A stretch of 64,000 bases of DNA. Origin: Elmis aenea. Taxonomy: Eukaryota; Arthropoda; Insecta; Coleoptera; Elmidae. The notes under the pieces are model-generated. The model saw nothing but the letters and a program-made list of their open reading frames with translations, was not told where the DNA came from and made no database searches. Shown piece after piece: positions 1 through 10,525 of the stretch. Each line of letters starts with the position of its first letter. Within the stretch, counting starts at the first letter, position 1. A program made the translations under genes and the position numbers. Location: contig OX393577.1 of assembly GCA_947652605.1 (NCBI GenBank), positions 47,467,494 through 47,531,493 on the forward strand, in the 5' to 3' direction.

Positions 1-59
1 ACCAATGCATGAGGATTTAAACTTTATTAAAACACATTACGTTAAAATATTACGGTCAT

Positions 60-1103
60 AACTTGGTTCCTACAACGTCAATCGACGAACGATTTGTTAA
101 TAAACTTGTACATCATAAATAGAATACACCATTCGTGGTACGTTCTTATAGGAAATAATGATAAGGTTACAATTACAGTAAAGAAGAATAACAACACGGA
201 CCAAAATATTGAGTCAGTCGCGCTTAGGTAGTTAAGAATCAACCATCGAGAAATATACAGCCGGTCGAAAAATAAAGGAATTTCTTGTTAAAATTGTTTT
301 GTTTTTCAATTATTTTTTTCATTTGTTATAATTGCTCTAAACCTGTTTACTAAGTAAAATGAAATTTGAGAGTCCAACCACCTTATAAAAACGATCACGA
401 GCCATGATTAAAATAAAATACTCCCTCCGTCCGAAAATAAGAGTCCCATTTCACACAAAAATTTGTCCGAAAATAAGAGTCCCATTTTAATTTAACAGTG
501 TTTTTCGAGACTAAGGATCAATGCTAAGGATTGAAGGACATTAAAAACGAAAAAAAAAAAAACAAAATAAAAGTTTTACTGACCATTGCAAAAAACAAAA
601 CACCATTATTTACAAAATTACTTAAATTAATCATGTTGACGGAATATTGTCATTGTTTCTTGTGAACATTTTAAAGATATTGGCAGTTTGGATTCTATTC
701 TTAGTTTTTCCTTTTTAAAATGAGGTATTTTATAACTATTCACCCCATTTTCCCGTACAGCACAATCCATACAACTTTGCAACGTTAGAAAAATATTGTC
801 CAATTTGGTATATTCATAATCCTCAAATACTTTTAAACACTTTGAATGAACTCATCAATAATTGTATTTGGTGCATATTAATGCTGCAAAGATTGTATGG
901 ATGCAAAAATTACAAATTTTTTACATTTAAGTCAGGACTGTACGATTCGTTTTATATATTTTTCTACTCCTTGTCAATAAAAAAACCAAATTTTTCAAAT
1001 GGGACTCTTATTTTCGGACAGAGGGAGTAATGTACAATTTCCCGTGCGGCCGATGTACAGAACGATCCGTCAGAGTAGCTATGTATTTCAAAGCCAAAAT
1101 TGG
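60..1103 (+). repeat. Dispersed module, copy 1 (inverted copy at 23.8-24.7 kb)
   Basis: Seen: this stretch matches the reverse complement of about 23762-24660 on both sides of an internal MITE. Shared blocks include GTCGCGCTTAGGTAGTTAAG (here from about 216), CGATCACGAGCC (about 392) and GTGCGGCC.ATGTACAG (about 1045), with diverged sequence between them. The copies are about 23 kb apart and in opposite orientation. The match may continue past the window's left edge. Copy 1 is cut on the right by foldback A, which begins at 1108. I see no convincing open frame. It could be an unclassified transposon or an old host duplication. Confidence 0.7.
421..1027. mobile_element. Tc1/mariner-type MITE with CTCCCTCCGTCCG ends
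   Basis: The terminal inverted repeats of about 31 bp start CTCCCTCCGTCCGAAAATAA on the left and differ by one base on the right. Both ends are flanked by TA, the usual Tc1/mariner target. A second copy of the GTCCGAAAATAAGAGTCCC block lies just inside the left end (about 465-485), which looks like a doubled transposase-binding site. The interior has no transposase. A relative is at 23847-24291. Confidence 0.8.
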
Positions 1104-1107
1104 TATA

Positions 1108-1853
1108 CAGGGTGTCACACAAAAAACGCCGCAAGCTGTAACTCCGTTGTTTGTGGTCCGATTTTGATGACCAAAAATCAGATGAAATGGCTCCTAAAAT
1201 ACTATGAACTGAATTGGATTTCAATTTTTTTCAAGTTCAACAATGTCAAACGATAGTCAATTTTTTTTTCCAAATGGCACCATCTATTTTTTTTTACCAA
1301 TTTTGGTAGACATTTTTTTTTTGAATTCAATGATGTAATCATAAGTTAATTTTAGTGCTCAACTAATATTAAATAAAAAATAAAAGTTTAACTAAAATAG
1401 GTTAGGTTTCACAAAATTTTCAAGCGTGCCGTGGAAAACAAAAAAATCTTAATTAACAAATATCATTTAAATACCACACTGACGTTTAAATGACATTTGT
1501 TGATAAAGATTTTTTTTTTTATTTACCACGGCACGCTTGAAAAATTTGTGAAACCTAACCTATTTTTGTTAAACTTTTAGTTTTTTATTTCTTATTAGTT
1601 TAGCACTAAAACTAACTTACGATTACATCCCTGAATTCAGAACAAACATGTTTACCAGATTTAGTAAAAAAAATAGATGGTGCCATTTGGAAAAAAAATT
1701 GACTATCGTTTGACATTTGAGTTGAACTTGAAAAAAATTGAAATCCAATTCAGTTTATAGTATTTGAGGAGCCATTTCATTTAGTTTTTTGTTCACCAAA
1801 ATCGGACCACAAACGGAGTTACAGCTTGCGGCGTTTTTTTGTGTGACACCCTG
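1108..1853. mobile_element. Foldback element A (CAGGGTGTCACAC ends)
   Basis: This is a 746-bp near-perfect palindrome with TA on both sides. The left arm begins CAGGGTGTCACACAAAAAAC and the right arm is its complement; pairing runs almost to the centre near 1480. Arm landmarks include AACTCCGTTGT, ATGGCACCATCTA and AGCGTGCCGTGG. No coding remnant is visible. It belongs to the TA-flanked CAGGGTG group described in the findings. Confidence 0.85.
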
Positions 1854-1985
1854 TATAACCACATTAGCATGAAACACTCTATATAGATCGACTTGCTACC
1901 ATCGTCATTACGTGCACAGAAAATTAAATCAAGATTATATTTTGTTGAAGATGACTATAAAATTAGAGTAAATATGTTAAATGTA

Positions 1986-2480
1986 CAGGGTAGTCCAAAT
2001 TCGATGGGATTACATGGGTATCTCGCTTAATAGACAAGATAGAGAAACGGTTAAATTACCAAAAATTTGCAGTTTTTTTAAGACAAACTCAAAACCGTTT
2101 TCACAAATATTCTATAATTTCCGGTGTTTGACTTACTCGCGAAAAACTGTTTTTTGTCCATATTTATAATGTGTCATATCTCCGTTATTGTTGTAAATAT
2201 AAGAAAAACCTATGGAAATTATTTTTTGATAATTGTTTATTTTTATGTACAATTTAATGGTAGTAATTTTTTTTTTTAATACTCGCCGTTGTGACAAACT
2301 TATCTTTTTTTAAATGGAATTTAGTTGGCTATGATCTATTTAAAGTTCTTATTTTTTCCCATTTCAAATGTATATGGGTTGATGTATTTATTTTCATAAT
2401 ACGTAACTTACAAAAAGGCTTCTTAATAGGCTGTGTAAACAAAAAAAAAGTAGATATAATTGATTTTATTAATATGATGC
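1986..2480 (+). mobile_element. Truncated CAGGGTA-ended element related to G
   Basis: It begins after TA with CAGGGTAGTCCAAATTCGAT, followed by the ATCTCGCTTA-type subterminal motif common to these elements. From about 2310 it matches the arm of element G (TAGTTGGCTATGA, TGATGTATTTATTTTCA, TAGGCTGTG). No matching right end was found, so only one arm remains. The right boundary is approximate. Confidence 0.65.
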
Positions 2481-3486
2481 ATTTGATATTTTAAACGTTT
2501 ATTATGGTATTATTATAAAACGTTTTTTTGTACTGAAATTTGCGATTCAACCCCTTTTTTCACATAATACCTGTTGCCACGTGATAAGTACACGGAAGAC
2601 GTTTTTCAATAACATTAGCATTTATATGAACGAAGATTTTGCTGGGAAAAATCAAATATCGAGGATCCGACAGAAAAACTTTGTTTCGTGATATCATTTC
2701 AAGAGTGGTCAACCATTTTATCCGCAATCCACTGCACAGAGCCTTTAGCTGAGCCTTTTAGTTTTGCACTATTGCAGCGATTTCCTGCTGGTTTATTTGA
2801 TGTGGTCTTTGTTGTGTTTCTCGCATTTAGCATATTTTGTTGCGGGTTTAGCATGAACAAGTACTAGATATGTATAATTGTAGAATTTCGTTGCATGTTT
2901 GGTAAGCACTCGGGTATTTTTGCGTTGTTTCAGGAATGATGTTGTATTGATTGCGTTAAATTTTTCATTTCAAAACATGTTTAGTTCAAATGTACTTTCG
3001 TGTGATAATGCCTTTGTGCATCATTAATTTAAATTTTTTTAAAGTTTAAAGTTTATTGTTGACTGAAATTTGAATTCCACTCACTTATTGTAAAGCTAGA
3101 GCATAGGTTTAAATTTGTTGAAGTTACTAATGTTAATTAATAATCCAATAAGATATTTAAAAAATGTTAAACGGTTTTTGTAAAAACTGTAAAAATTCGA
3201 TTTTGGAAAATCAACTTTAACATTTTACTGTACAAAATTTCGAAATTGTGTAAAGACATTTCAAGAGCATAGTGATCACTAATTTTCCTACATAAAAAAA
3301 GTTCCCTTAATTGCTAAGTTAATCTTTCGTGAGAAAACTTTCGTTTTATTGCATAAATAAATAAAAAAGTCGGGGCATACCACATTTATTTTTCATTGGA
3401 GACTTCCATTAAATCAGTTACAATTAAAAGTTAATACGCTTCGACATTTTTAGTGTTTGTTGATTGGTTACCATGGTAATGACCCT
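2481..3486. other. No recognised feature
   Basis: This is AT-rich sequence with no coding signal, terminal repeat or RNA gene that I can support. It is more base-balanced around 2580-2860 than its surroundings and may be unique host DNA. Confidence 0.4.
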
Positions 3487-3938
3487 GGCTCAGCGCGAGT
3501 AGTATGACTGTCGATTTTCTCAATTTTAAAAAGCAATTACGAGTATTGTTAATAAAAATTTGAGCCAATCGATTGATCATCTCCGAAAGGTAATTTTTTG
3601 CGCAAAGAGAATTTTACAGGCAAAGAGAATTCAACTCGGACCCATCGGGTGCGAGCGCGAAGCGCGAGTAATTTGATTACCTACCGATTTAATAGAATTT
3701 GAGAAGCGGAGCGAAGCGCGAGCGGAGCGAAGCGCAAGTAGTACGAATATGGATTTATTTTAATTTAAAAAGCAACAACGATTGTTGTAAATAAAATTTG
3801 AACAGGTCGATTAATAGCCTCCAAAAAAAGTGACCCGCCTGGCTTAGCGCGAGTAGTATGACTGTCGATTTTCTCAATTTTGAAAAGCAATTACGAGTAT
3901 TGTAAATAAAAATTTGAGCCAATCGATTGATCATCTCC
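3487..3938 (+). repeat. Degenerate tandem repeat, about 98-bp units
   Basis: Units at 3487-3584 and 3841-3938 are almost identical. Each starts GGCT.AGCGCGAGTAGTATG and ends GATTGATCATCTCC. A diverged unit lies at about 3727-3822, and a partial one at about 3650-3700. The junctions carry short GC-rich repeats such as AGCGGAGCGAAGCGCGAGCG, which stand out from the AT-rich surroundings. Nothing codes for a recognisable protein. Confidence 0.75.
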
Positions 3939-4163
3939 TGCTTATTTATAATCGATATATCTCGGGAACGGAGCCACTTAGGGACATGAGACTTGCACCA
4001 AACGAAAGATAATGTTTGCGCAAAAACTTTAATTCTTGTCAAACAAAGTGAAGTATTTACGTTTTTAATGCTTCAAATAAATTATTTTTCCTGGCACTGA
4101 CAGTAAAATTGGATAAACAACCTTTTACGTTTAAAATGAGGTTATGTGCTAATTCTACAACTA

Positions 4164-4317
4164 ACGTTTTACGTATTACGTACAATTTACGTATTACGTA
4201 TTGTCTTACGTCCATTGTGAACACTTAAGTACATTTATTTCTATATATTTTAACTTTATGAATTACCAATTACGGAAATATTACGTATTTCTTACGTACT
4301 ACGTTCATTGTGAACAA
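4164..4317. repeat. TTACGTATTACGTA repeat cluster
   Basis: TACGTA-type words recur, and the phrase ACGT(C/T)CATTGTGAACA occurs twice as a direct repeat (about 4208-4224 and 4301-4316). Such arrays often mark decayed transposon ends, but no element boundary can be drawn. Confidence 0.4.
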
Positions 4318-4856
4318 GGGCTAATACACTAATAGTGACAAAAGAAAATTTTACAAATTTAATGATGAATATGGAAGGACAATACCAACTGGGATAGATC
4401 GTTAAATTAAGAAATTAAAATTATCTCATCAATTAGCTACCAAAAATGCGTTCATATAAAAAATTAACTGGGCTGTTAAAAAAATATATGTATAATCAAT
4501 GTATAAAAACTGGTGCTCACCATCCGATATGGCTCAAAAAGTTGCTTTAGAAACGATTTTACACATTTTAAAAAGTTACAGATGATTTTCAAAATCGAAT
4601 TATAGGGTTTTTCAGTTATGTTAAATAATTAATTTTTTTTTTAAAAATTATTATTCAGTAGATATAAAATTTAGTGCTTTTACCAAATTTAAATCTAAGC
4701 TTTAGCTTTTATAATAAGCGAGATGCAAATGCTGGAATTCTAATTAGAATTAAGTTGCATACCTGTAATTAAATATGAAACTATCATAGTAGGTACAGCA
4801 AATAGCTATCAAAATTATAATTTAAAAATAGAATAATTGGAAGGTTAAATAATATA

Positions 4857-5468
4857 CAGGGTGTGTAAAAATTGGCAGAAGCGCTACACGTGGCGATGTT
4901 CTTCGTAAAGTCTTGATACGAAAATGTTGTACCAATGCTTCCTATGGCCTCAGGTACCATTTAAAGAAAAAAAAAATTGGCAACATTGCATACATTGTTT
5001 TGCGTTTGGACATTTTTTTATCAGCAATTTTTACTTAGGTATTTACAATTTTTGTTCGAACTGAAAGCCTTCAGTTCGTAAACATAGCTGCAAACTTTTG
5101 GGTATCGTAAAACACAAACTAGAAATAATTACGAGAAAAACAGAGTTGACAGCTAATGACAATGTTGCCATATGTATTATTTTCATTCAAATCAGTGATT
5201 TACATATTTTCAACACCAATTTTTGAAAGGAAGAACACAATATCTATGAAAAAATACTATTCGAAATTTATTTTTATTCCAAATTGCAGTTTTTTCATTT
5301 GCAAGTATTAAATAATAACGCTTATTAAAGGACTAAATGTCAAAACTTTGAGGACCTCTTGCAGACACAGCAAGCATGGTACAACATTTTCGTATTAAGA
5401 TTTTCGACTTAGAATTTTACGAAGAACATCGCCACGTGTAGCGCTTCCGCCAATTTTTACACACCCTG
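4857..5468. mobile_element. CAGGGTGTGTAAAAATT-ended element B
   Basis: This is a 612-bp element flanked by TA. Its inverted repeats are about 110 bp, start CAGGGTGTGTAAAAATTGGC, and share GCGCTACACGTGGCGATG. The right arm carries a short insertion relative to the left. The centre is not palindromic apart from a small hairpin (CTGAAAGCCTTCAG) and has no coding signal. Confidence 0.85.
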
Positions 5469-5611
5469 TACAATAAATTTAAAAAAAAATTAAACAAAAA
5501 TGTTGCAAATAATTTTCTTCTGTTTTTTCGTTAAAAGGAAAATTGTATATTTTATAAAGTTAGTCGAATCCAAACATAAAAAAAATATTTTTACTTGAAA
5601 ATTCCCTTCAC

Positions 5612-5900
5612 CTGTCAAATTTGCGTTTTCAATCACTAATCTTAAATCTTTTAGAGACTACCAATAGGAGCAATATTACACGGTAATAATTTTACATTCC
5701 TCTGCCAGGAGTTGATCCTCCTGTCAAATTTGCGTTTTCGACCAATAACAAACTCAGATTTCCTTTAAATGGCCAATAAACATAATCATACACTGATAAT
5801 TTACTTTTCTTCGCAATTAACAGATTTTCATGCGTTTATTGGTCGTTTCTAAGAAACCTGAGTTTTTGATTGGTGGAAAATATAAATTTGGAGAGGGAAT
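5612..5900. repeat. Diverged direct and inverted repeats (CTGTCAAATTTGCGTTTTC)
   Basis: CTGTCAAATTTGCGTTTTC appears at about 5614 and 5732 in direct orientation, each followed by similar sequence containing ACCAATA. An inverted relative (TTTATTGGTCG.TT.TAAGAAACC) lies at about 5832-5880. These look like decayed copies of one small repeat of unknown class. Confidence 0.45.
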
Positions 5901-8193
5901 AAGGTATTTTGGTCTTGATAATTTTTTGACAGATGTCGGCGACCAATAACGTTACTTTAATATAGATTAAACCACACCCCTGACACACCACTCTGACAGT
6001 ACTTGTAAAATTTGACATAACAGATTATGTATGTACCTAAATACTATTTGGTTCATTAATTTTTATTAAAAATAATTCTTGAATTAAAAATTAGTTATAA
6101 ATTATCTCTTAATAATAACAATCGCAGTAAGTAGTAGGTATACTTTAATTTATCTAAATTAAACAACATTTTAATTTGACAGATAGGTTAGGTGAAGGAA
6201 ATTTTCTGACAAAATATAACTCGTGCATTGCAAATAAACTATAATTTTTGACAAATCTTCACTCATGCAAGTTGAAGCAGAAAAAATCTTTTCAGCTCAA
6301 CTTGCATTCGGGCATATTTACCAAAAATTATCGATAATTTTCAATGCATTTGTTATATTACTACTGAAAATTTTTGAGTTGCTTTTGGATTTATTTTTAA
6401 TGATCTAATTAATTAATTTACTGAAATAATTTAGCTTATAACAGTCGTAAAGTATTGCAATGTTTAATGCTTAAATTATTGAATTTCATCATCCAATAAT
6501 TGGCTATTCATTGGCAGACTGTGGGCTTTGACACCACAAAACAATTTTTATTTTAAAAATATTCTCAAATACAACTATACTTACGCAATTTTAAGGATAA
6601 AGTTGTAAAAGGTTTTGTATGAGTAAATTTATTATCTATAATTCCTTTTAGCTGATTTACTTCAGTTTGAACAAAATAATATGACAAATACAAAATGTTT
6701 TCAGGAACCTACATTGTTGTTTATTATTATTTTTTTATTTTTAAATATCGATACACATAAAAATTTATTACATTATTTTAATGAGTTTAATCTTTATTTT
6801 AATGATTATACTCTTGAGTTTCAACGGTCTATATCAAGCTCATCAGAAAATAATAAACATCTTCGAATGTTATTATTGCAAGTTGTTATTCCCTAACAAA
6901 TGACGTAAATCATGTTTGAATTAATTCAGGCCGTCTGTCAATTTGTGGTTTGTGGGAGTATAGACCAAAAAAGTATTCATTATTTTCTTTGAGTGTTTAT
7001 CGCTTTGTAGAGACGAAAATACATACAACAATTATTCGAAACACATTTTACAATACAACTTTCATGTTCAGGGTAAAGCCTTTGTTAAAATTAAAAGCCT
7101 TTAATTTATTTTCTGATAAGTTGTGACTGGGAAACACCTACAAATAGAACATCTTTAATCGTTAAAGATATAATAGAAATGATAAAAAAAGTTGCTTTAT
7201 CTGGCTATTTTAAGTAATTACCCACATAATGTTGGAGCTAGCTGTATCGTTACAATGGGTTTTTCAATTTTCCACTCTTCTGCGTCTTGAGTGCCACATA
7301 TGTAATGTTGATGACAGCACGTAAGTTATTTTCAAGCTAGCGTTCACAATTTAAGAGTCCACTGAGTAGGTGGTCAATATAACAGCAGATTAGAGAAGCG
7401 CAACAAACACGAAGGAAAATAAAATATCCTTAAGAAAACAGTAAATCACTCACTTCACCCATCCGATTGGTCGCTAAATCAATATTTTTAATACCCATAA
7501 ATAATTCTATCCTTGACTAATCTCGTTGTTATTTGATCCTGGTAATACTTCCCAACTAACTCGTATTGACTGCGATATACAACTAATTTGCGTCTAGAAT
7601 TAATATTGGAGTAAAATATTTGCTTTTCAGTTTGTTGCCACAGGAGTATTCAAAGCCAAGTAACATTTCGAGGGTTAAAATTTAGGATAACCACACACTA
7701 AAACAAAACCACATGACAGCTACAATGTACCTTAGTTGACCCAGCTAAGCTTTAATTGTCAGCTAGTGGTGTGGTTGATAGTTATAAACAGAGCAATATG
7801 ATGACAATTTATTTGAAAACTTCTAATTTCAATTTTATAAGAGCTTGTAAATGAGCTTATATTTGGAAATACATTTTAATAATCTTTATTAATCGTTTTT
7901 ATAATATTAATTTGTATTTTTAAGTTTACTTATTAAAAATTAGTAAACTAATGAGTGTCACAGAATTATTAATAAATGAAACAATTTTCATAAAAAATTT
8001 ATTGATTTCAAAATACCCACAACATGGTTTTGGATTCCTGTTAGGTTAAAACTTATAACAAACCAATTCTTTTTATTTTAACAGCAGCGTGTACCAAAAA
8101 CAGTTATTTTATATCCTTTAATTTTGGTTGAAAGTCGCTGAAATATAATAATTGATTACTTAAATATTTTAGATTCCATATAAAAAAAGTATA
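5901..8193. other. No recognised feature
   Basis: This is low-complexity AT-rich DNA without terminal repeats, coding similarity or RNA genes. Possible small open frames such as the one at 6681-6896 have only AT-driven composition and match nothing I know. Confidence 0.4.
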
Positions 8194-8900
8194 CAGGGTG
8201 TCCTAGATAACATTTCCGGTATGGTGATCTCGCTTATTGTAGAAGAACAGGTTGATTTAATTAGATGAATGATTCTCAAGTATAAGAGCTACAATCTGTT
8301 TTTAAAAGTACAATATTCCTTGTACTTCAAAAGTAAAGCAAACAATTTAAAAATTTTGAATTTATTCTTTCTCTCGTAATATTTTTGTCTTATCACTGGA
8401 TCAATTTTTTTAGGGTACTTTTTTACCTGGAATGTAACTATCATTTTAGATTTTATTAACACTTCCAATTTTTGAGATATAACCCATAATTTCAATGTTT
8501 CTTATGGGTCATTAAGTTGGCTTAGGAGTAGCGAAATGTGCTTTTTCCTGTCTTTTTAATGAGATATCATCTGCCATATTTATTTTCATAAAAATTCGTA
8601 TTTACTAATATCAACGAAATAACTTGTTAAGCTACCTATGATAAAATAATTAACAGCTAATTAAATGTCAAATTACACTATCATTTGTCTGCGGTATCTT
8701 TTATTAGAATTTTATAACACTGTTGTGTAATTCGATAGTCTTTGTAGCAAATTTGTTATCACATAATTATGGCAATATTTACAAATAATGAAAAATTTGA
8801 CATATTGAGAGTCTACATTCTTTGCTTTAAAACTTGTGTAGAAGCTAGACAAATGTACTTAGCCATTTTCTAAAGAAAGGTAACTACGCACATCACAATA
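8194..8900 (+). mobile_element. Element C, copy 1 (left part only)
   Basis: It begins after TA with CAGGGTGTCCTAGATAACAT and matches the left half of C2 (51108-52615): ATCTCGCTTATT, TTAATTAGATGAAT and TTGTGTAATTCGATAGTC. It runs into the start of a transposase reading frame at 8769. The right arm is missing; sequence related to C fades at about 8900, shortly before element D. Confidence 0.75.
8769..8873 (+). pseudogene. Tc1/mariner-like transposase, N-terminal remnant
   Basis: An ATG opens a 34-codon frame beginning MAIFTNNEKFDILRVYILCF, followed by a stop. Seen: the pattern of an aromatic residue, NNEKFDILR, then a hydrophobic helix and EARQMYL resembles the N-terminal helix-turn-helix (DUF4817-type) of a large insect transposase group. 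A parallel frame with the same start lies in C2 at 51710. Everything after this helix is gone. The identification rests on motif memory and on agreement among three copies in this window. Confidence 0.6.
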
Positions 8901-8999
8901 ATTATATTTAGAACGTAGGTATTGGAGAACTTCTGAAGTACTATTTATTCTTTCAGAATTAAGATTATTATACATCTACAAATGTTTTTCTTTGATATA

Positions 9000-10515
9000 C
9001 AGGGTGGTGCTTTTTTCGATGCTCACCATTGCTATCTTGGAAACGGTAAGAGATGCAAGGTCGGTTAAATTAGAGAAAAGTTGTACATTTTAATGGCGAT
9101 TAAGAATCTGAAAAGAAATCCTGGTTATTTTGATTCGTTTTTGATTTATTACAAAAAAACTGAAAAATGTGAATTTAGAAAAATATTATTATCTTCCCTA
9201 CCATTGACGCTATTTTATTTAAACTTGGTAACTGTATGTTTTTGACCGTCCTGGGTTTGATGATGTCAACAGAAATTTTCTAAGCCTTCTAGATTTCAAG
9301 TTGCGATAGTCAACTTTTTTATTTCTTATGGCCGCCATATTGGATTTTTACACCATCAGACAGACAAAAAAATTATCTTTTCAGATTGGTAACCAACATA
9401 CCTTTTTTTTTCAAAAAACTTGTTGAAATTTTTAAATTTGTGTAAATAATTCATAAAATCGAGAATGCTCTGAAAAACAATTGAAACTATGATATAAATA
9501 AAAGCTACAGAACATTTTATTGGTCTAATAATAACGAAATTAAGATTGTTGGAAACATATTTAAAAGATATGTTAGGCGAATTGCCATTATTAACAATTC
9601 AAAATCATCAGTAGTTTCAGCAAGAAGGAGCTGGTCCTCACAACGCCCGCATTGTAAAATGATATTAATTTAGATGTACGCTTTCAAAATTCATGACTTG
9701 GTACGTTTGGTCCTGTTCATTGGCCTCCGCGATCGCCATGTTTAACGCCTATGGATTACTTTTACATTGATGTTGTTTATGCAACCCTAACGGAAAATAT
9801 TGAACTTCTTCGCCGTAAAATCAAAAATGCTTTCGACTCTATTTCGAGACAAACTATCCTAAAGGCAGTGGACGAAATGAATTTGAGGACTAACCACTAA
9901 GTACATCATACATAACGGCGCGCACTTTAAACAATTTAAATAATTATTTATCTGGTGTTTTAAATTTATTGTCATTTCGTTATTTTATTAGACCTATAAA
10001 ATGTTGTGTCACTTTTATTTATATTATATTTCAATTGTTTTTTAGAACATTCGCGATTTTATAGATTATTTATACAAATTTTCAAATTTCAACAAGTTTT
10101 TTGAAAAAAAAAGGTATGTTGGTTACCAATCTGAAAAGCTAATTTTTTTTCCTGTCTGATGGTGTAAAAATCCAATATGGCGGCCATAAGAAATAAAAAA
10201 GTTGACTATCGCAACTTGAAATCTAGAAGGCTTAGAAAATTTCTGTTGACGTCATCAAACCCAGGACGGTCAAAAACATACAGTTACCAAGTTTAAATGA
10301 AATAGAGTCAGTGGTAGGGAAGATAATAATATTTTTCTAAAATCACACTTTTCAGTTTTTTTGTAATAAATCAAAAACGAATCAAAATAACCAGGATTTC
10401 TTTTCAGATTCTTAATCGCCATAAAAATGTGCAACTTTTCTCTAATTTAACCGACCTTGTATTGCTTACCGTTTCCAATATAGCAATGGTGAGCATCGAA
10501 AAAAGCACCACCCTG
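9000..10515. mobile_element. Element D (CAGGGTGGTGC ends) with transposase remnant
   Basis: This is a 1516-bp element flanked by TA. The inverted arms are about 540 bp (roughly 9000-9540 and 9975-10515), start CAGGGTGGTGCTTTTTTCGA, and pair with only scattered differences. Landmarks in both arms are ATGGCGGCCAT and CCAGGACGGTCAAAAACATA. The unpaired centre of about 430 bp holds the C-terminal part of a transposase (next entry). This shows that the CAGGGTG elements descend from Tc1/mariner-type transposons. Confidence 0.9.
9558..9900 (+). pseudogene. Tc1/mariner-like transposase, C-terminal half, degenerate
   Basis: Seen in order: YLKDMLGELPLL, then a stop, FQQEGAGPHNA, a short frame-disrupted stretch, VHWPPRSPCLTPMDYF, then VVYATLTENIELLRRKI and AVDEMNLRTNH before a stop at 9898. 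Family knowledge: functional relatives carry QQDGA.PH and WPPRSPDLTP.DFF, which hold the second and third catalytic acidic residues. Here the first motif has D to E, and SPDL has become SPCL, while the later PMD aspartate is kept. In-frame stops and a shift make it dead. It lies exactly between the two arms of D. Confidence 0.85.
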
Positions 10516-10525
10516 TATACAGATA

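Noticed and set aside
964..1256. Opposing short open frames over the end of the MITE and foldback A
   Set aside because: They span element borders and the AT-rich arm, have no known similarity, and lie on both strands of the same sequence.
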